From the NCBI GenBank assembly GCA_963719285.1, contig CAVRBO010000001.1, forward strand, positions 682,001 through 746,000: 64,000 bases of DNA. Direction: 5' to 3'. The notes beneath the pieces were generated by a model, which saw only the letters and a list, made by a program, of their open reading frames with translations, had not been told where the DNA came from and made no database searches. Every line of letters begins with the position of its first letter. The first letter of the stretch is position 1. Positions 33,876-42,636 of this stretch are shown piece by piece. Made by a program: the position numbers and the translations under genes. This DNA is from C-114 sp963719285. Its GTDB lineage: Bacteria > Chloroflexota > Limnocylindria > Limnocylindrales > CSP1-4.

Positions 33876-35794
33876 CGTCCACCTCCTACGAACGACGCGC
33901 TCGCGGGCACGCCGGCCTGTGCATGTCGGTCGGTCGGACCGCGGCCTGCGGCCACCGTGACGCTGGGACACCCCGTGATCGCGTCGCACCGGAAGCACCG
34001 CCGCGCCTCCGCGCGGGCCATCGCTTCGGGGAACCCCTGTTGACCGGCCCGGAATGAGTCGAGTGCCACGACGGGCAGCGGGGCGTGGGCCCGAGGCTGG
34101 ACCGAGATGTCCAGTTCGAGGGTGCGCTCCCGCGGGGTCGGGAAGCGCACCGTTCGGAAGATCGCGGCGTCCCCGTCCGGCACCTCGGCGAGATACTCAT
34201 GGATCGATGCGGCGGCCCGCCGGCCCGCGGCGACGGCGTCGATGATGGTCTTGGGGCCGGAGACGACGTCGCCGCCGGCGAACACGCCGGGCCGGCCGGT
34301 CGCGAACGTCCGCGGATCGGCGACGATGCCGGCCCAGCCGCTGATCTCGATCCCGGCGCCCTCCGGCAGGATCGACGGATCCGGCTCCTCGCCGATCGCC
34401 ACGAGGACCGAGGACGCCGGGAACTCCGTGGCACCTCCCGGGATCGGCTCGTAAGCCAGGCGGCCCCCATCCGACCGCTCGGTCGGCCGCTGGCGGATGC
34501 CACGGATGGCCGTGACCGCCTGGGCCTCGCCGCTCACGGATTCGACGGCGACTGCCTCGCGGATGACGACGCCTTCGCGCTCGGCCGCCTCGATCTCCTC
34601 GGCCTGGGCGGGCATCTCCGCGCGCCCTCGCCGGTAGAGGACCGTCACGCGTTCCGCCCCGCTTCGGATGGCGGACCGGGCGGCATCCATCGCGGTGCTG
34701 CCGCCGCCGACGACGACGACGTCACCGGACAGCCGCGGACCCTCACCCAGATTGACCTGCTTGAGGAACAGGGTCGCGGGTATGACGCCGTGGAGGTCGT
34801 CGCCGGGCACCCCCAGGCGCCGGCTCTTCGATGCGCCGGTGGCCAGGAACACGGCCCGGTATCCGTTCCTCTCGAGGTCGGCGAGGCTGAAGTCCCGGCC
34901 CATCGCGCGGTCGAGCAGGAGCTCCACCCCGAGGCCCAGGATGCGGTCGATCTCGGCGCGCAGGACGTCCCGCGGCAGGCGGTACTCGGGGATCCCGATC
35001 GCCATCATGCCGCCAGGCACGGGCATCGCCTCGAAGACCGTCACCGGATAGCCGAGTCGGGCCAGGTAGTACGCCGCCGACATGCCCGCCGGGCCGCCGC
35101 CCACGATCGCGACCTTCGCATCCCGACGGACGGGCGGGGCCGGCACCGGCGGCAGTTTGCCGTGCTCCACCGCGAACCGCTTGAGCGTCCGGATGGCGAT
35201 CGGTTCGTCGAGCGTGCCCCGTCGACAGGCCGCCTCGCAGGGTGCGGTGCAGATCCAGCCGCACACGGACGGGAAGGGGTTGACCTCCGCGCTGACGGCA
35301 TAGGCCTCGTCGTAGCGCCCCTGACCGATGAGGCCGACGTATCGGCCGGCGTCGGTGCCGGCCGGGCAGGCCACCTGGCAAGGGGCGCGGTCGTCGCCCG
35401 CGCGGGCCGCCTTGGAAGGGCCGTAGGTTCCGCCCCACGGCGAGACGTGGTCGGGCTTGAGGACCTCGCGCGTGACCGCCGACAGCGGGATCCAGCCACC
35501 TTCGGCGGTCGCGTGCGACGGCCGGGCGATCGGACCCTGGCGCGGAGCGAGTGGCGTCGGCCCCGAGTGGACCGCGAGGGTGATGACGTGGGTCGGACAT
35601 TCCTCGACGCAGACGCTGCAGCCCACGCACTCGCCCACCTGGGTCGGGTGCTCCATCATCCAGGGCAGCGGACGCCCGCCCTCGACGCCGTCGCGCCTGG
35701 GCCGGCTCATGTCCAGGGCCTCGACCGGGCAGACGTCCATGCAGATCCCGCAGTTGATGCAGCCGCCCTGATCGACGTCGATGCGGTAGCCCAT
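33872..35794 (-). CDS. GltD-like FAD/NAD(P) oxidoreductase with N-terminal 2x[4Fe-4S] ferredoxin domain
   Basis: A 640-residue soluble redox protein. Two ferredoxin clusters open it: CINCGICMDVCP (about residue 12) and CVGCSVCVEECP (about 57). A glutamate-synthase-small-subunit-type cluster domain follows (CQVACPAGTDAGRY, then CGWICTAPCEAACRRG). FAD is bound by VAIVGGGPAGMSAAYYLARLG and NAD(P)H by VVVVGGGSTAMDAARSAI. A late Cys motif RCFRCDAITGCP may hold another centre. ATG 35794 gives a clean ferredoxin start. No gltB lies nearby and the two downstream genes encode membrane proteins, so it is probably not a glutamate synthase but an electron-transfer flavoprotein. Confidence 0.85.
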   Translation of the reverse strand: MGYRIDVDQGGCINCGICMDVCPVEALDMSRPRRDGVEGGRPLPWMMEHPTQVGECVGCSVCVEECPTHVITLAVHSGPTPLAPRQGPIARPSHATAEGGWIPLSAVTREVLKPDHVSPWGGTYGPSKAARAGDDRAPCQVACPAGTDAGRYVGLIGQGRYDEAYAVSAEVNPFPSVCGWICTAPCEAACRRGTLDEPIAIRTLKRFAVEHGKLPPVPAPPVRRDAKVAIVGGGPAGMSAAYYLARLGYPVTVFEAMPVPGGMMAIGIPEYRLPRDVLRAEIDRILGLGVELLLDRAMGRDFSLADLERNGYRAVFLATGASKSRRLGVPGDDLHGVIPATLFLKQVNLGEGPRLSGDVVVVGGGSTAMDAARSAIRSGAERVTVLYRRGRAEMPAQAEEIEAAEREGVVIREAVAVESVSGEAQAVTAIRGIRQRPTERSDGGRLAYEPIPGGATEFPASSVLVAIGEEPDPSILPEGAGIEISGWAGIVADPRTFATGRPGVFAGGDVVSGPKTIIDAVAAGRRAAASIHEYLAEVPDGDAAIFRTVRFPTPRERTLELDISVQPRAHAPLPVVALDSFRAGQQGFPEAMARAEARRCFRCDAITGCPSVTVAAGRGPTDRHAQAGVPASASFVGGGR

Positions 35795-35986
35795 GGGGAC
35801 GCTTCCCTTCCCTGCTGGCGTTTCGGGCACTGTCGGCTTCCGACGGGTCGGGCTGCAGGGGCCAGGCGGACCGGAATAGAGGGCCGTTGGGCCTTGTCGG
35901 GCTCCGCGGCCGGCGCGATGCTTGTCGACTCGTTCGGCGCGGTCGTCCGTGCTCGGGTCGGCGGCGGACGACCCTCGCCGAGCGCG

Positions 35987-36331
35987 CTAGTCGGCCCGCA
36001 TCCGGTGGCGGGCGAGGACCTTCAGAAGGCGGTCGAGCGCGGCGAGGAACGGCAGGGTCAGGTCGTCCGCGAACGCGTCACGGATCGAGTCGCGCGGGCC
36101 ATAGGCCGCCCGGGCCGCCAGCGCGGTCTTGCGGAGCGCCGCCGGTTCCTCGTCGCGTAACCGCTCCGGGAACGGCGCGAGGAAGTCCGCCCAACGCACG
36201 ATCCCGACGCTCCGCGCCGCCTCGACCAGCCGGTCCGCCAACCGGGCGGCCTCGAGAGCTGCCTCGTCGATGCGCGGGATCTCGTGCCGCGCGGGAGGCC
36301 GACCGTCGTCGGGATCGAAGCCCGCGGCCAT
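35987..36331 (-). CDS. Small conserved-looking protein downstream of uvrA
   Basis: A 114-residue mostly helical, charged protein of no recognised family. ATG 36331 begins 2 bp after the uvrA TAG, so it is translated from the uvrA message. It contains EIPRIDEAALEAARLADRLVEA and ends RLLKVLARHRMRAD. The open frame reaches up to 37015 only as a uvrA shadow. The tight junction suggests SOS co-induction. The 192-bp spacer to the Fe-S flavoprotein start contains nothing recognisable. Confidence 0.55.
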   Translation of the reverse strand: MAAGFDPDDGRPPARHEIPRIDEAALEAARLADRLVEAARSVGIVRWADFLAPFPERLRDEEPAALRKTALAARAAYGPRDSIRDAFADDLTLPFLAALDRLLKVLARHRMRAD

Positions 36332-36333
36332 CG

Positions 36334-39300
36334 CTAGCGTGCGGCCGCGGCGGCCCGTTTGCGGCTCGGCGCGATCGGGACCGCCGCTCCGGTCCCATCG
36401 CCGTCGCCACCCGGCGACCGGCCGCGACCGGCCTCCTCGGCGAACGTGATCGCCGACAGGGGGATCAGCGGCTCGCCGCGCAGGACCCGGGTCAGGTACT
36501 CGCCGGTCGCCGAGCCGGGCGTGGCCGCGACCTCTTCCGGGGTCCCCGATGCGATCACCCGGCCGCCCCGAAGCCCACCGTCCGGACCCAGGTCGATGAT
36601 CCGATCGGCGGTCTTGATGACATCGAGGTTGTGCTCGATGACGACGACCGTGTTCCCGCCGTCCACGAGCCGGTGGAGGACCTCGAGCAGCTTGTGGACG
36701 TCGGCGAAGTGGAGCCCGGTGGTGGGTTCGTCGAGGACATACAGGGTCCGACCCGTGGCCCGGCGCGAGAGCTCGGTCGCGAGCTTGACCCGCTGCGCCT
36801 CGCCGCCGGACAGCGTCGTCGCTGGCTGGCCGAGGTGGACATAGCCCAGCCCGACGTCGTTGAGCGTCTGGAGCTTCGAGCGGATGGCCGGAACCGGGCT
36901 GAAGAAGTCGAGCGCCTCCTCGATCGTCATCTGGAGGACGTCGGCGATGGAGCGGCCCTTGTAGTGGATCTCCAGCGCTTCGCGGTTGTAGCGCTGGCCC
37001 TTGCACACCTCGCACGGGACGTACACGTCCGGCAGGAACTGCATCTCGATCTTCAGGATCCCGTCGCCCTTGCAGTTCTCACAACGGCCGCCCTTGACGT
37101 TGAAGCTGAACCGCCCCGGCCCGTAGCCGCGGACACGGCTCTCCGGAACGCCGGCGAAGAGCTCGCGGATCGTCCCGAACAGGCCCGTGTACGTGGCCGG
37201 ATTGGAACGCGGCGTCCGGCCGATCGGGCTCTGGTCGATCTCGATGATCTTGTCGATGTGCTCGACGCCCTCGACGGCATCGTGCTTGCCGGGCTCGTCG
37301 CGCGCCCCGTTGAGCTGCTTGGCCAGCGACCGGTAGAGGATGTCCGTCACGAGCGTGCTCTTGCCCGAACCCGACACCCCGGTCACCGCCACGAAGCAAC
37401 CGAGCGGGAACGCGGCGTCGACGTTGCGCAGGTTGTGTTCGCGGGCGCCACGGACACGGAGCTCTTTGCCGCTGCCCGTCCGGCGGCGGGCGGGGATCGG
37501 CACCGCCCGTTCGCCGCGCAGGTACGCGCCGGTGATCGAGCGAGGCTCGGCCAGCACGACCTCCAGCGGCCCGTTGGCGATGACCTCGCCGCCGTGCTCT
37601 CCCGCCCCCGGCCCGATGTCCAGGACCCAGTCCGCGGTCCGGATCGTCTCCTCATCGTGCTCGACCACGAGGACCGTGTTGCCGAGGTCGCGCAGCCGGG
37701 TGAGCGTCGCGATGAGCTTCGCGTTGTCGCGCTGGTGGAGCCCGATCGTGGGCTCGTCGAGGATGTACAGGACGCCCATGAGGGTCGTCCCGATCTGGGT
37801 CGCCAGGCGGATCCGCTGGGCCTCGCCGCCGGACAGCGTGACGCTCGTCCGGTCGATCGTGAGGTAATCGAGCCCGACGTCGACCAGGAAGCCGAGCCGT
37901 CCGGCGATCTCCTTGAGCAGCTGGCGGGCGATCGTCCGCTCGCGCTCGTTGATGAGCGCGGGCAGGCCCGAGACCCATTGGAGCGCCTCGGTCACCGACA
38001 GCTCGGCGATGTCGCTGATGCTTCGTGCGTCGATCTTGACCGCCAGCGGGCCGGGCTGGAGCTTCTTGCCCCCGCAGGTCGGACACGGCCGCGAGACCAT
38101 GAACTTCTCGAGCTCGGTCTTGATGTACTCCGACTCGGTCTCGCGGTAGCGCCGTTCGAGGTTGTTGATCAGGCCCTCGAAGGTCGCGGTGTACGTATTC
38201 TCGCCGCGCTCGTGGCGGTAGCCGATGACGACCCGCTCGTCCTTCGGCGCGCGGAGGAGGTACTCCAGGGCCGCAGCCGGAAGGTCGCGGACCGGCGCGT
38301 CGTAGTCCCAGTCGTGGGCCTTGCAGATCGCCTCGATGATCTTCGAGCGCCAGGACTCCTCCATCGGCAGGCGCGCCCACGGCGCGAGGGCGCCCTGGCG
38401 CAGGCTCTTGCCCCTGTCCGGGATGAGCAGGTCCGGGTCGATCTCGAGGCGCGACCCGAGGCCGGTACAGGCCGGACAGGCACCGTGGGGCGAGTTGAAG
38501 CTGAAGTTGCGCGGCTCGAGCTCGTCCATCGTGAACCCGTCGTACGGGCAGGTGAACTTCTCGGAGTAGCGGCGCTCGTCGAACTGGGGTTCCTCCCCGT
38601 CCCGCGGCACGGGTGCGATGACGACGATCCCCTCGCCCAGCCGGAGGGCGGTCTCCACGCTGTCGGCCAGGCGGGTCGCGTCCGGATCCGGGATCGGCAC
38701 GCCCTTCTCGTCGAGCGGCCGGCCGGTGACCGCGTCGCGCGGCGCGCCCTCGGGCGCCTCGGCGTGGCGGACGACATAGCGATCCACGACGACCTCGATC
38801 GTGTGGCGCTTGTACTTGTCGAGCGGCCGCGTGTCGGCGAGGTCCATCGTCTCGCCGTCCACCCGGACCCGGACGAAGCCCTGACGGCGGGCCCCTTCGA
38901 AGACCCGGTCGCCCTCCGTCTTGCGGTCCTTGATCAGCGGCCCGAGGACGACGAGCCGGGTCCCCTCCGGCAGCGCGAGGACCTGGTCGACGATCTGCTG
39001 GACCGACTGGCGCTCGATCTCGTGACCGTTCGGGCAGTGCGGGTGGCCGATGCGCGCGAACAGGAGCCGCAGGTGGTCGTAGATCTCGGTCACGGTCCCG
39101 ACGGTCGAACGCGGGTTGCGCGAGGCGCCCTTCTGATCGATGGAGATCGCCGGCGAGAGCCCGTCGATCGCGTCGACATCGGGCTTCTCCATCTGGCCGA
39201 GGAACTGCCGGGCGTAGGCGCTCAGGCTCTCGACATAGCGGCGCTGGCCCTCGGCATAGATCGTGTCGAAGGCGAGGCTCGACTTGCCACTCCCGGACAG

Positions 39301-39399
39301 GCCGGTGATGACGACGAGCCGGTCGCGCGGGAACGCGACCGTGATGTCCTTGAGGTTGTGTTCGCGGGCACCGCGAACGAGGATCCGGTCCTGCGGCAT
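36334..39399 (-). CDS. uvrA: Excinuclease ABC subunit A
   Basis: A full-length 1021-residue UvrA, the damage-sensing ATPase of nucleotide excision repair. Both ABC modules are intact: Walker A TGLSGSGKSSLAFDTIYAEG and TGVSGSGKSTLVTDILYRS; signatures TLSGGEAQRIRLA and TLSGGEAQRVKLA; and zinc fingers near CPYDGFTMDELEPR..CPACTGLGS and CENCKGDG..CEVCKGQRYN. ATG 39399 lies 33 bp below a LexA box. The C-terminus has a short basic Ala-rich tail. Confidence 0.97.
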   Translation of the reverse strand: MPQDRILVRGAREHNLKDITVAFPRDRLVVITGLSGSGKSSLAFDTIYAEGQRRYVESLSAYARQFLGQMEKPDVDAIDGLSPAISIDQKGASRNPRSTVGTVTEIYDHLRLLFARIGHPHCPNGHEIERQSVQQIVDQVLALPEGTRLVVLGPLIKDRKTEGDRVFEGARRQGFVRVRVDGETMDLADTRPLDKYKRHTIEVVVDRYVVRHAEAPEGAPRDAVTGRPLDEKGVPIPDPDATRLADSVETALRLGEGIVVIAPVPRDGEEPQFDERRYSEKFTCPYDGFTMDELEPRNFSFNSPHGACPACTGLGSRLEIDPDLLIPDRGKSLRQGALAPWARLPMEESWRSKIIEAICKAHDWDYDAPVRDLPAAALEYLLRAPKDERVVIGYRHERGENTYTATFEGLINNLERRYRETESEYIKTELEKFMVSRPCPTCGGKKLQPGPLAVKIDARSISDIAELSVTEALQWVSGLPALINERERTIARQLLKEIAGRLGFLVDVGLDYLTIDRTSVTLSGGEAQRIRLATQIGTTLMGVLYILDEPTIGLHQRDNAKLIATLTRLRDLGNTVLVVEHDEETIRTADWVLDIGPGAGEHGGEVIANGPLEVVLAEPRSITGAYLRGERAVPIPARRRTGSGKELRVRGAREHNLRNVDAAFPLGCFVAVTGVSGSGKSTLVTDILYRSLAKQLNGARDEPGKHDAVEGVEHIDKIIEIDQSPIGRTPRSNPATYTGLFGTIRELFAGVPESRVRGYGPGRFSFNVKGGRCENCKGDGILKIEMQFLPDVYVPCEVCKGQRYNREALEIHYKGRSIADVLQMTIEEALDFFSPVPAIRSKLQTLNDVGLGYVHLGQPATTLSGGEAQRVKLATELSRRATGRTLYVLDEPTTGLHFADVHKLLEVLHRLVDGGNTVVVIEHNLDVIKTADRIIDLGPDGGLRGGRVIASGTPEEVAATPGSATGEYLTRVLRGEPLIPLSAITFAEEAGRGRSPGGDGDGTGAAVPIAPSRKRAAAAAR

Positions 39400-39432
39400 C
39401 GTCCGCCCAGTCTAACCGGAATCGTTGGAATG

Positions 39433-39444
39433 GAACAGGTGTTC
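39433..39444. promoter_or_regulatory. LexA (SOS) box upstream of uvrA
   Basis: GAAC-AGGT-GTTC matches the Gram-positive/actinobacterial LexA consensus GAAC-N4-GTTC. It lies 34 bp before the uvrA start and is nearly identical to the site before uvrB (12 positions, one difference). SOS control of uvrA is therefore likely. Confidence 0.8.
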
Positions 39445-39453
39445 TCACGCGCC

Positions 39454-39475
39454 GGGCCGGCGACGGCGCCGGCCC
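39454..39475 (-). terminator. Hairpin terminator of the kinase/deacetylase operon
   Basis: GGGCCGGCG-ACGG-CGCCGGCCC is a perfect 9-bp stem with a tetraloop, starting 10 bp beyond the BadF-type kinase stop. No T-run follows on the minus strand, where the uvrA LexA box comes next. It probably separates the two transcripts. Confidence 0.55.
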
Positions 39476-39484
39476 ACCGGCGGT

Positions 39485-40501
39485 TCAGCCCGCGGCGGCG
39501 ACCCGTTCGAGCCGGTCGTCCGTCAGCTCGTCCCGCAGGCGCTCCCGGACGACCGTCGGGCTGATCCCGCCCTGGGCGAGTCGGTCCAGGCCGAGCAGGG
39601 CCGAACCCAGGACGGGTGGCCGGTCCAGGACCACGATCCGCGCGTGGGGGGCAACCGACCGGATGCCGTGCTCGACGCGGGCCATGAGGCGCGGGTCGCG
39701 CGATCGGACGAGTCCGCCGGCAAGGACGACGTCCACCTCTCGACGAACGGCTCCGACCCGGCGGATCGCCGCCGTGGCGAAGGCGACGATCTCGTCGCCG
39801 AGCTCGTCGACGATGGCGAGGGCGACGGGGTCTCCAGCGGCTGCGGCCGCGTAGACGATGGGCGGGAGCTCCCGCAGCCGGTCCTGGTGGATCCGGTGGC
39901 GATACAGCGCGACGGTCAGGTCGGCGGGCCGGCGGAGGCCGAAGTGGGCGGGCACGAGACGCTCGAGCGACGTGCGCGGGCCGCGCCCGTCGCGGCCGCG
40001 AGCGGCCGCCCGGAGCGCGTGCAAGCCGACACCCTCGTAGTCGCCGGAGATGTCACCGAGACCGCCGAAGCGGGCGATCCGGCCGGTCGGGCCGATCGCC
40101 GCCCCGTTCGTCCCGGCGCCGGCGACGACGGCCACGCCCCAGCCGTCGCGCGCGCCCGCCCGGAGCACCGCGAACGTGTCGTTGCGGAGGAAGAACTCCG
40201 TCGCGAGGCCCGCCGCCACGAGCGCCCGCCGCAGCCGTCGCTCGTCACGCGGCGTGTCCACGCCGGCCATGCAGAAGGCCCCCAGCGGGGCGATCACCCC
40301 ACCGGCCGGCAATCCCGCCTGCCGGGCCGCCGCGCTCGAGAGGTGACGGAGCGTCGCCATGGCCCGGTCGAGGCCGACCGCCTGGTGCGAGCCGCTCGGG
40401 CCGCGGACCGCGCCCAGGACCGATCCGTCGAGCGCCACGATCGCGAGGTCCGTCTTCGAGTTGCCGACGTCCAGCGCGAGGACCGCGGGCCGCCCGGTCA
40501 T
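39485..40501 (-). CDS. BadF/BadG/BcrA/BcrD-type ATPase, N-acetylglucosamine kinase-like
   Basis: A 338-residue sugar kinase of the ASKHA superfamily. Phosphate 1 motif ALDVGNSKTDLAIVALDG opens the protein; FFLRNDTFAVLRAG and VAVVAGAGTNGAAIGPTG form the phosphate 2 region, with GGLGDISGDYEGVGLHAL following as in N-acetylglucosamine kinases. VDVVLAGGLVRSRD is the adenosine motif. It overlaps the upstream deacetylase by ATGA and faces a GH4 glycosidase, so amino-sugar or chito-oligosaccharide salvage is a plausible role. Confidence 0.8.
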   Translation of the reverse strand: MTGRPAVLALDVGNSKTDLAIVALDGSVLGAVRGPSGSHQAVGLDRAMATLRHLSSAAARQAGLPAGGVIAPLGAFCMAGVDTPRDERRLRRALVAAGLATEFFLRNDTFAVLRAGARDGWGVAVVAGAGTNGAAIGPTGRIARFGGLGDISGDYEGVGLHALRAAARGRDGRGPRTSLERLVPAHFGLRRPADLTVALYRHRIHQDRLRELPPIVYAAAAAGDPVALAIVDELGDEIVAFATAAIRRVGAVRREVDVVLAGGLVRSRDPRLMARVEHGIRSVAPHARIVVLDRPPVLGSALLGLDRLAQGGISPTVVRERLRDELTDDRLERVAAAG

Positions 40502-41139
40502 GGCGCCGCGCTCCCGGTCGCGAACGGCCCCCGATGGGCTGGGCCGTCCGCGGGCAGGTCCGCGACCGTGATGAACTCGGCGCCGTCGGCCCGCAGCCCG
40601 TCGACGATCGACGGGAGCGCGTCGAGCGTCTGTGGGGGCCAGGTGTGGAACAGGATCACCTGGTCGCCCGTACCGGCCCGGACGGCTGCGATCGCATCGG
40701 CGGCGATCGCGTCCGCGGTCCGCGTGGGATCCCAGTCGTCGAGGACGATGTCGGAGCGGACCTCGCGATACCCATGGGCCGCGAGGATGTCGAGGACGCG
40801 CGGATCGTCACTCCCGGCGAAGAACGGGCAGCGGAACCACGGTCGCGGATCGACGCCCACGATGTCCCGGATCGCGGCCTCGGCAGCCTCGATATCGGTG
40901 GCCATCCCGGCGTCCGAGAGGAGCGGCATGCGCGCGTGATAGAAGGAGTGGCTGCCGACGACATGCCCGTCCCGCGCGATCCGGCGGGCCGTCTCGGGGA
41001 ACGCCTCGACCCAGCGGCCCTGCAGGAAGAACGTCGCCCGGACGGCTCGGCCGGCAAGGACGTCGAGGATCCCCTCCTGCACACCGGGCCGGTGGGGACG
41101 GTCGGGGTGCTCCGCGTCGAACGTCAGCGCGACCCGCAT
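40498..41139 (-). CDS. Polysaccharide deacetylase (NodB-like, carbohydrate esterase 4)
   Basis: A 213-residue cytoplasmic-looking deacetylase. The NodB motifs are TFDAEHPDRP (catalytic Asp-Asp region variant), VGSHSFYHARM (metal His), RCPFFAGSDD and a late VILFHTWPPQT. Motif 1 has a single Asp where many members have two, so its metal site may differ. ATG 41139 has GGAGGTG 6 nt upstream and no signal peptide. It is first in an operon with the BadF-type kinase. Confidence 0.8.
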   Translation of the reverse strand: MRVALTFDAEHPDRPHRPGVQEGILDVLAGRAVRATFFLQGRWVEAFPETARRIARDGHVVGSHSFYHARMPLLSDAGMATDIEAAEAAIRDIVGVDPRPWFRCPFFAGSDDPRVLDILAAHGYREVRSDIVLDDWDPTRTADAIAADAIAAVRAGTGDQVILFHTWPPQTLDALPSIVDGLRADGAEFITVADLPADGPAHRGPFATGSAAP

Positions 41140-41199
41140 CCCGTCACCTCCGACCGCCGGACCGCTCGCGCGTCGTGGGTCGAGCGCGCGATGGTTGCT

Positions 41200-41214
41200 G
41201 CTATAGTTATAAGC
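41200..41214. promoter_or_regulatory. AT-rich promoter/operator candidate between deacetylase and GH4 genes
   Basis: The 185-bp divergent spacer has one AT-rich island, GCTATAGTTATAAGC, which is an imperfect palindrome. TATAGT could act as a -10 box for the GH4 gene. No regulator gene is adjacent. Confidence 0.35.
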
Positions 41215-41324
41215 AAGATGGGTCGTGGGCGTCCTGGTGTCAAGGCGCCGATCCAGCTGAGGACACGGGAGGGTGGTCGGGCCGTGGACCTTTGCCGAAC
41301 CCACGACAGGCCAGGTCGGTGGGC

Positions 41325-42599
41325 GTGAAGATCGCCGTCGTCGGCGGCGGCAGCACGTATACCCCGGAACTGGTCGAGGGGTTCGCGACCCGCGAGGAGC
41401 GACTCGGGGTGGACGAGCTCGTGCTCCTCGACATCGATACCGACCGGCTCGACGTCGTCGGTGGGCTCGCCCGCCGGATGCTCGACCATCGCGGCTGGAG
41501 CGGCCGCCTCGTGACGACGACCGATCGGGACGCCGCCATCGATGGCGCCGATTTCGTGGTGGTCCAGCTCCGCGTCGGCGGCCAGGCCGCCCGGCTGCGT
41601 GACGAGACGATCCCGCTCCGGTTCGGCTGCGTCGGCCAGGAGACGACCGGCCCGGGCGGCTTCGCCAAGGCGCTCCGGACCGTCCCGGTCGTCCTCGACC
41701 TCGCCGAACTCGTGGAACGACGCGCCGCCAGGGACGCCTGGATCGTGGACTTCACCAATCCGGTCGGGATCGTGACCCAGGCCCTCCTGGACGCCGGCCA
41801 TCGGGCCATCGGCCTGTGCAACGTCGCGATCGGCTTCCAGCGCCGGTTCGCCAAGCGGTTCGGGGTCGATCCGTCGCGGGTCCAGCTCGAGCACGTGGGC
41901 CTGAACCACCTCACCTGGGAACGGGCGATCTTCGTGGATGGCGTGGACCGCCTGCCGGAGATGCTGGCCACGGCTCCCGAAGAGCTCGCCGACGAGACCG
42001 GCCTGCCCGCCGAGCTGATCCTCGCCCAGGGTGCCGTTCCCTCCTACTACCTCGCCTACTACTACCTCACCTCCGACAAGGTCGAGGCGCAGGGCATCGG
42101 CAGGACCCGGGCGGAGGAGGTCATGGAGATCGAGCGCGGTCTCCTCGAGCTCTACCGCGACCCGAACCTGGTCACGAAGCCCGCCCTGCTCGAACGCCGG
42201 GGAGGCGCCTTCTACAGCGAGGCGGCCGCCCAGCTCATCGCCTCGCTCCATGCCGGGACCGGCGACGTCCAGGTCGTCGATGTCCGCAACGGCGGCGCTC
42301 TGCCGGACCTTCCGGACGACGCGGTGGTCGAGATCCCGGCGCGGATCGACCGCGATGGCGCCCATCCCCTGCCCCTCGAACCGCTCGCGCCCGACATGCG
42401 CGGCCTGGTCCAGGCGATGAAGGCGTTCGAGGAGCTGACGATCGCGGCGGCGCTGAGCGGGGATCGGCGCGAGGCACTCAGGGCCCTGGTCGCGAACCCG
42501 CTGGTCCCGGACCTGATCACGGCCGAGCCGTTGCTCAAGGCCCTCCTCGACTCCGATCGCGCGCTCCTCCCCCGCTTCTTCCCGCCCGGAACGGCCTGA
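41325..42599 (+). CDS. Family 4 glycosidase (6-phospho-beta-glucosidase type)
   Basis: A 424-residue NAD+- and metal-dependent glycosidase. It opens with the nucleotide motif VGGGSTYTPELVEGF, then has VVVQLRVGGQAARLRDE and the family signature FTNPVGIVTQAL. The metal ligands appear as Cys in GLCNVAIG and His in GLNHLTW. GH4 enzymes cleave phosphorylated disaccharides by oxidation-elimination. The GLCN/GLNHLTW set is that of 6-phospho-beta-glucosidases. GTG 41325 is chosen; GTG 41319 is two codons earlier. The frame to 40632 upstream is antisense shadow. Confidence 0.9.
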   Translation: MKIAVVGGGSTYTPELVEGFATREERLGVDELVLLDIDTDRLDVVGGLARRMLDHRGWSGRLVTTTDRDAAIDGADFVVVQLRVGGQAARLRDETIPLRFGCVGQETTGPGGFAKALRTVPVVLDLAELVERRAARDAWIVDFTNPVGIVTQALLDAGHRAIGLCNVAIGFQRRFAKRFGVDPSRVQLEHVGLNHLTWERAIFVDGVDRLPEMLATAPEELADETGLPAELILAQGAVPSYYLAYYYLTSDKVEAQGIGRTRAEEVMEIERGLLELYRDPNLVTKPALLERRGGAFYSEAAAQLIASLHAGTGDVQVVDVRNGGALPDLPDDAVVEIPARIDRDGAHPLPLEPLAPDMRGLVQAMKAFEELTIAAALSGDRREALRALVANPLVPDLITAEPLLKALLDSDRALLPRFFPPGTA

Positions 42600-42615
42600 G
42601 CCGACCCCGGGGCCG

Positions 42616-42636
42616 GGTGGCCGGCGTCCGGTCACC
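42616..42636. terminator. Bidirectional terminator between GH4 and HicB-DinB genes
   Basis: GGTGGCCGG-CGT-CCGGTCACC forms a 9-bp stem with one G-U pair and a 3-nt loop. It fills the gap between two convergent genes. No T-runs flank it. Confidence 0.5.

Noticed and set aside
32600..33882. Single long minus-strand protein covering both membrane proteins
   Set aside because: The upper half of this frame is Arg-rich shadow; the two paralogues lie in different frames joined by an ATGA overlap.
33872..35794. Glutamate synthase small subunit (gltD)
   Set aside because: The N-terminal double ferredoxin domain, the absence of gltB and the coupling to membrane proteins argue for a different oxidoreductase.
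35887..39564. 1225-residue plus-strand open frame
   Set aside because: It is exactly antisense to uvrA and the small downstream gene, is made of Arg/Asp/Val-rich shadow sequence, and has no recognisable domain.
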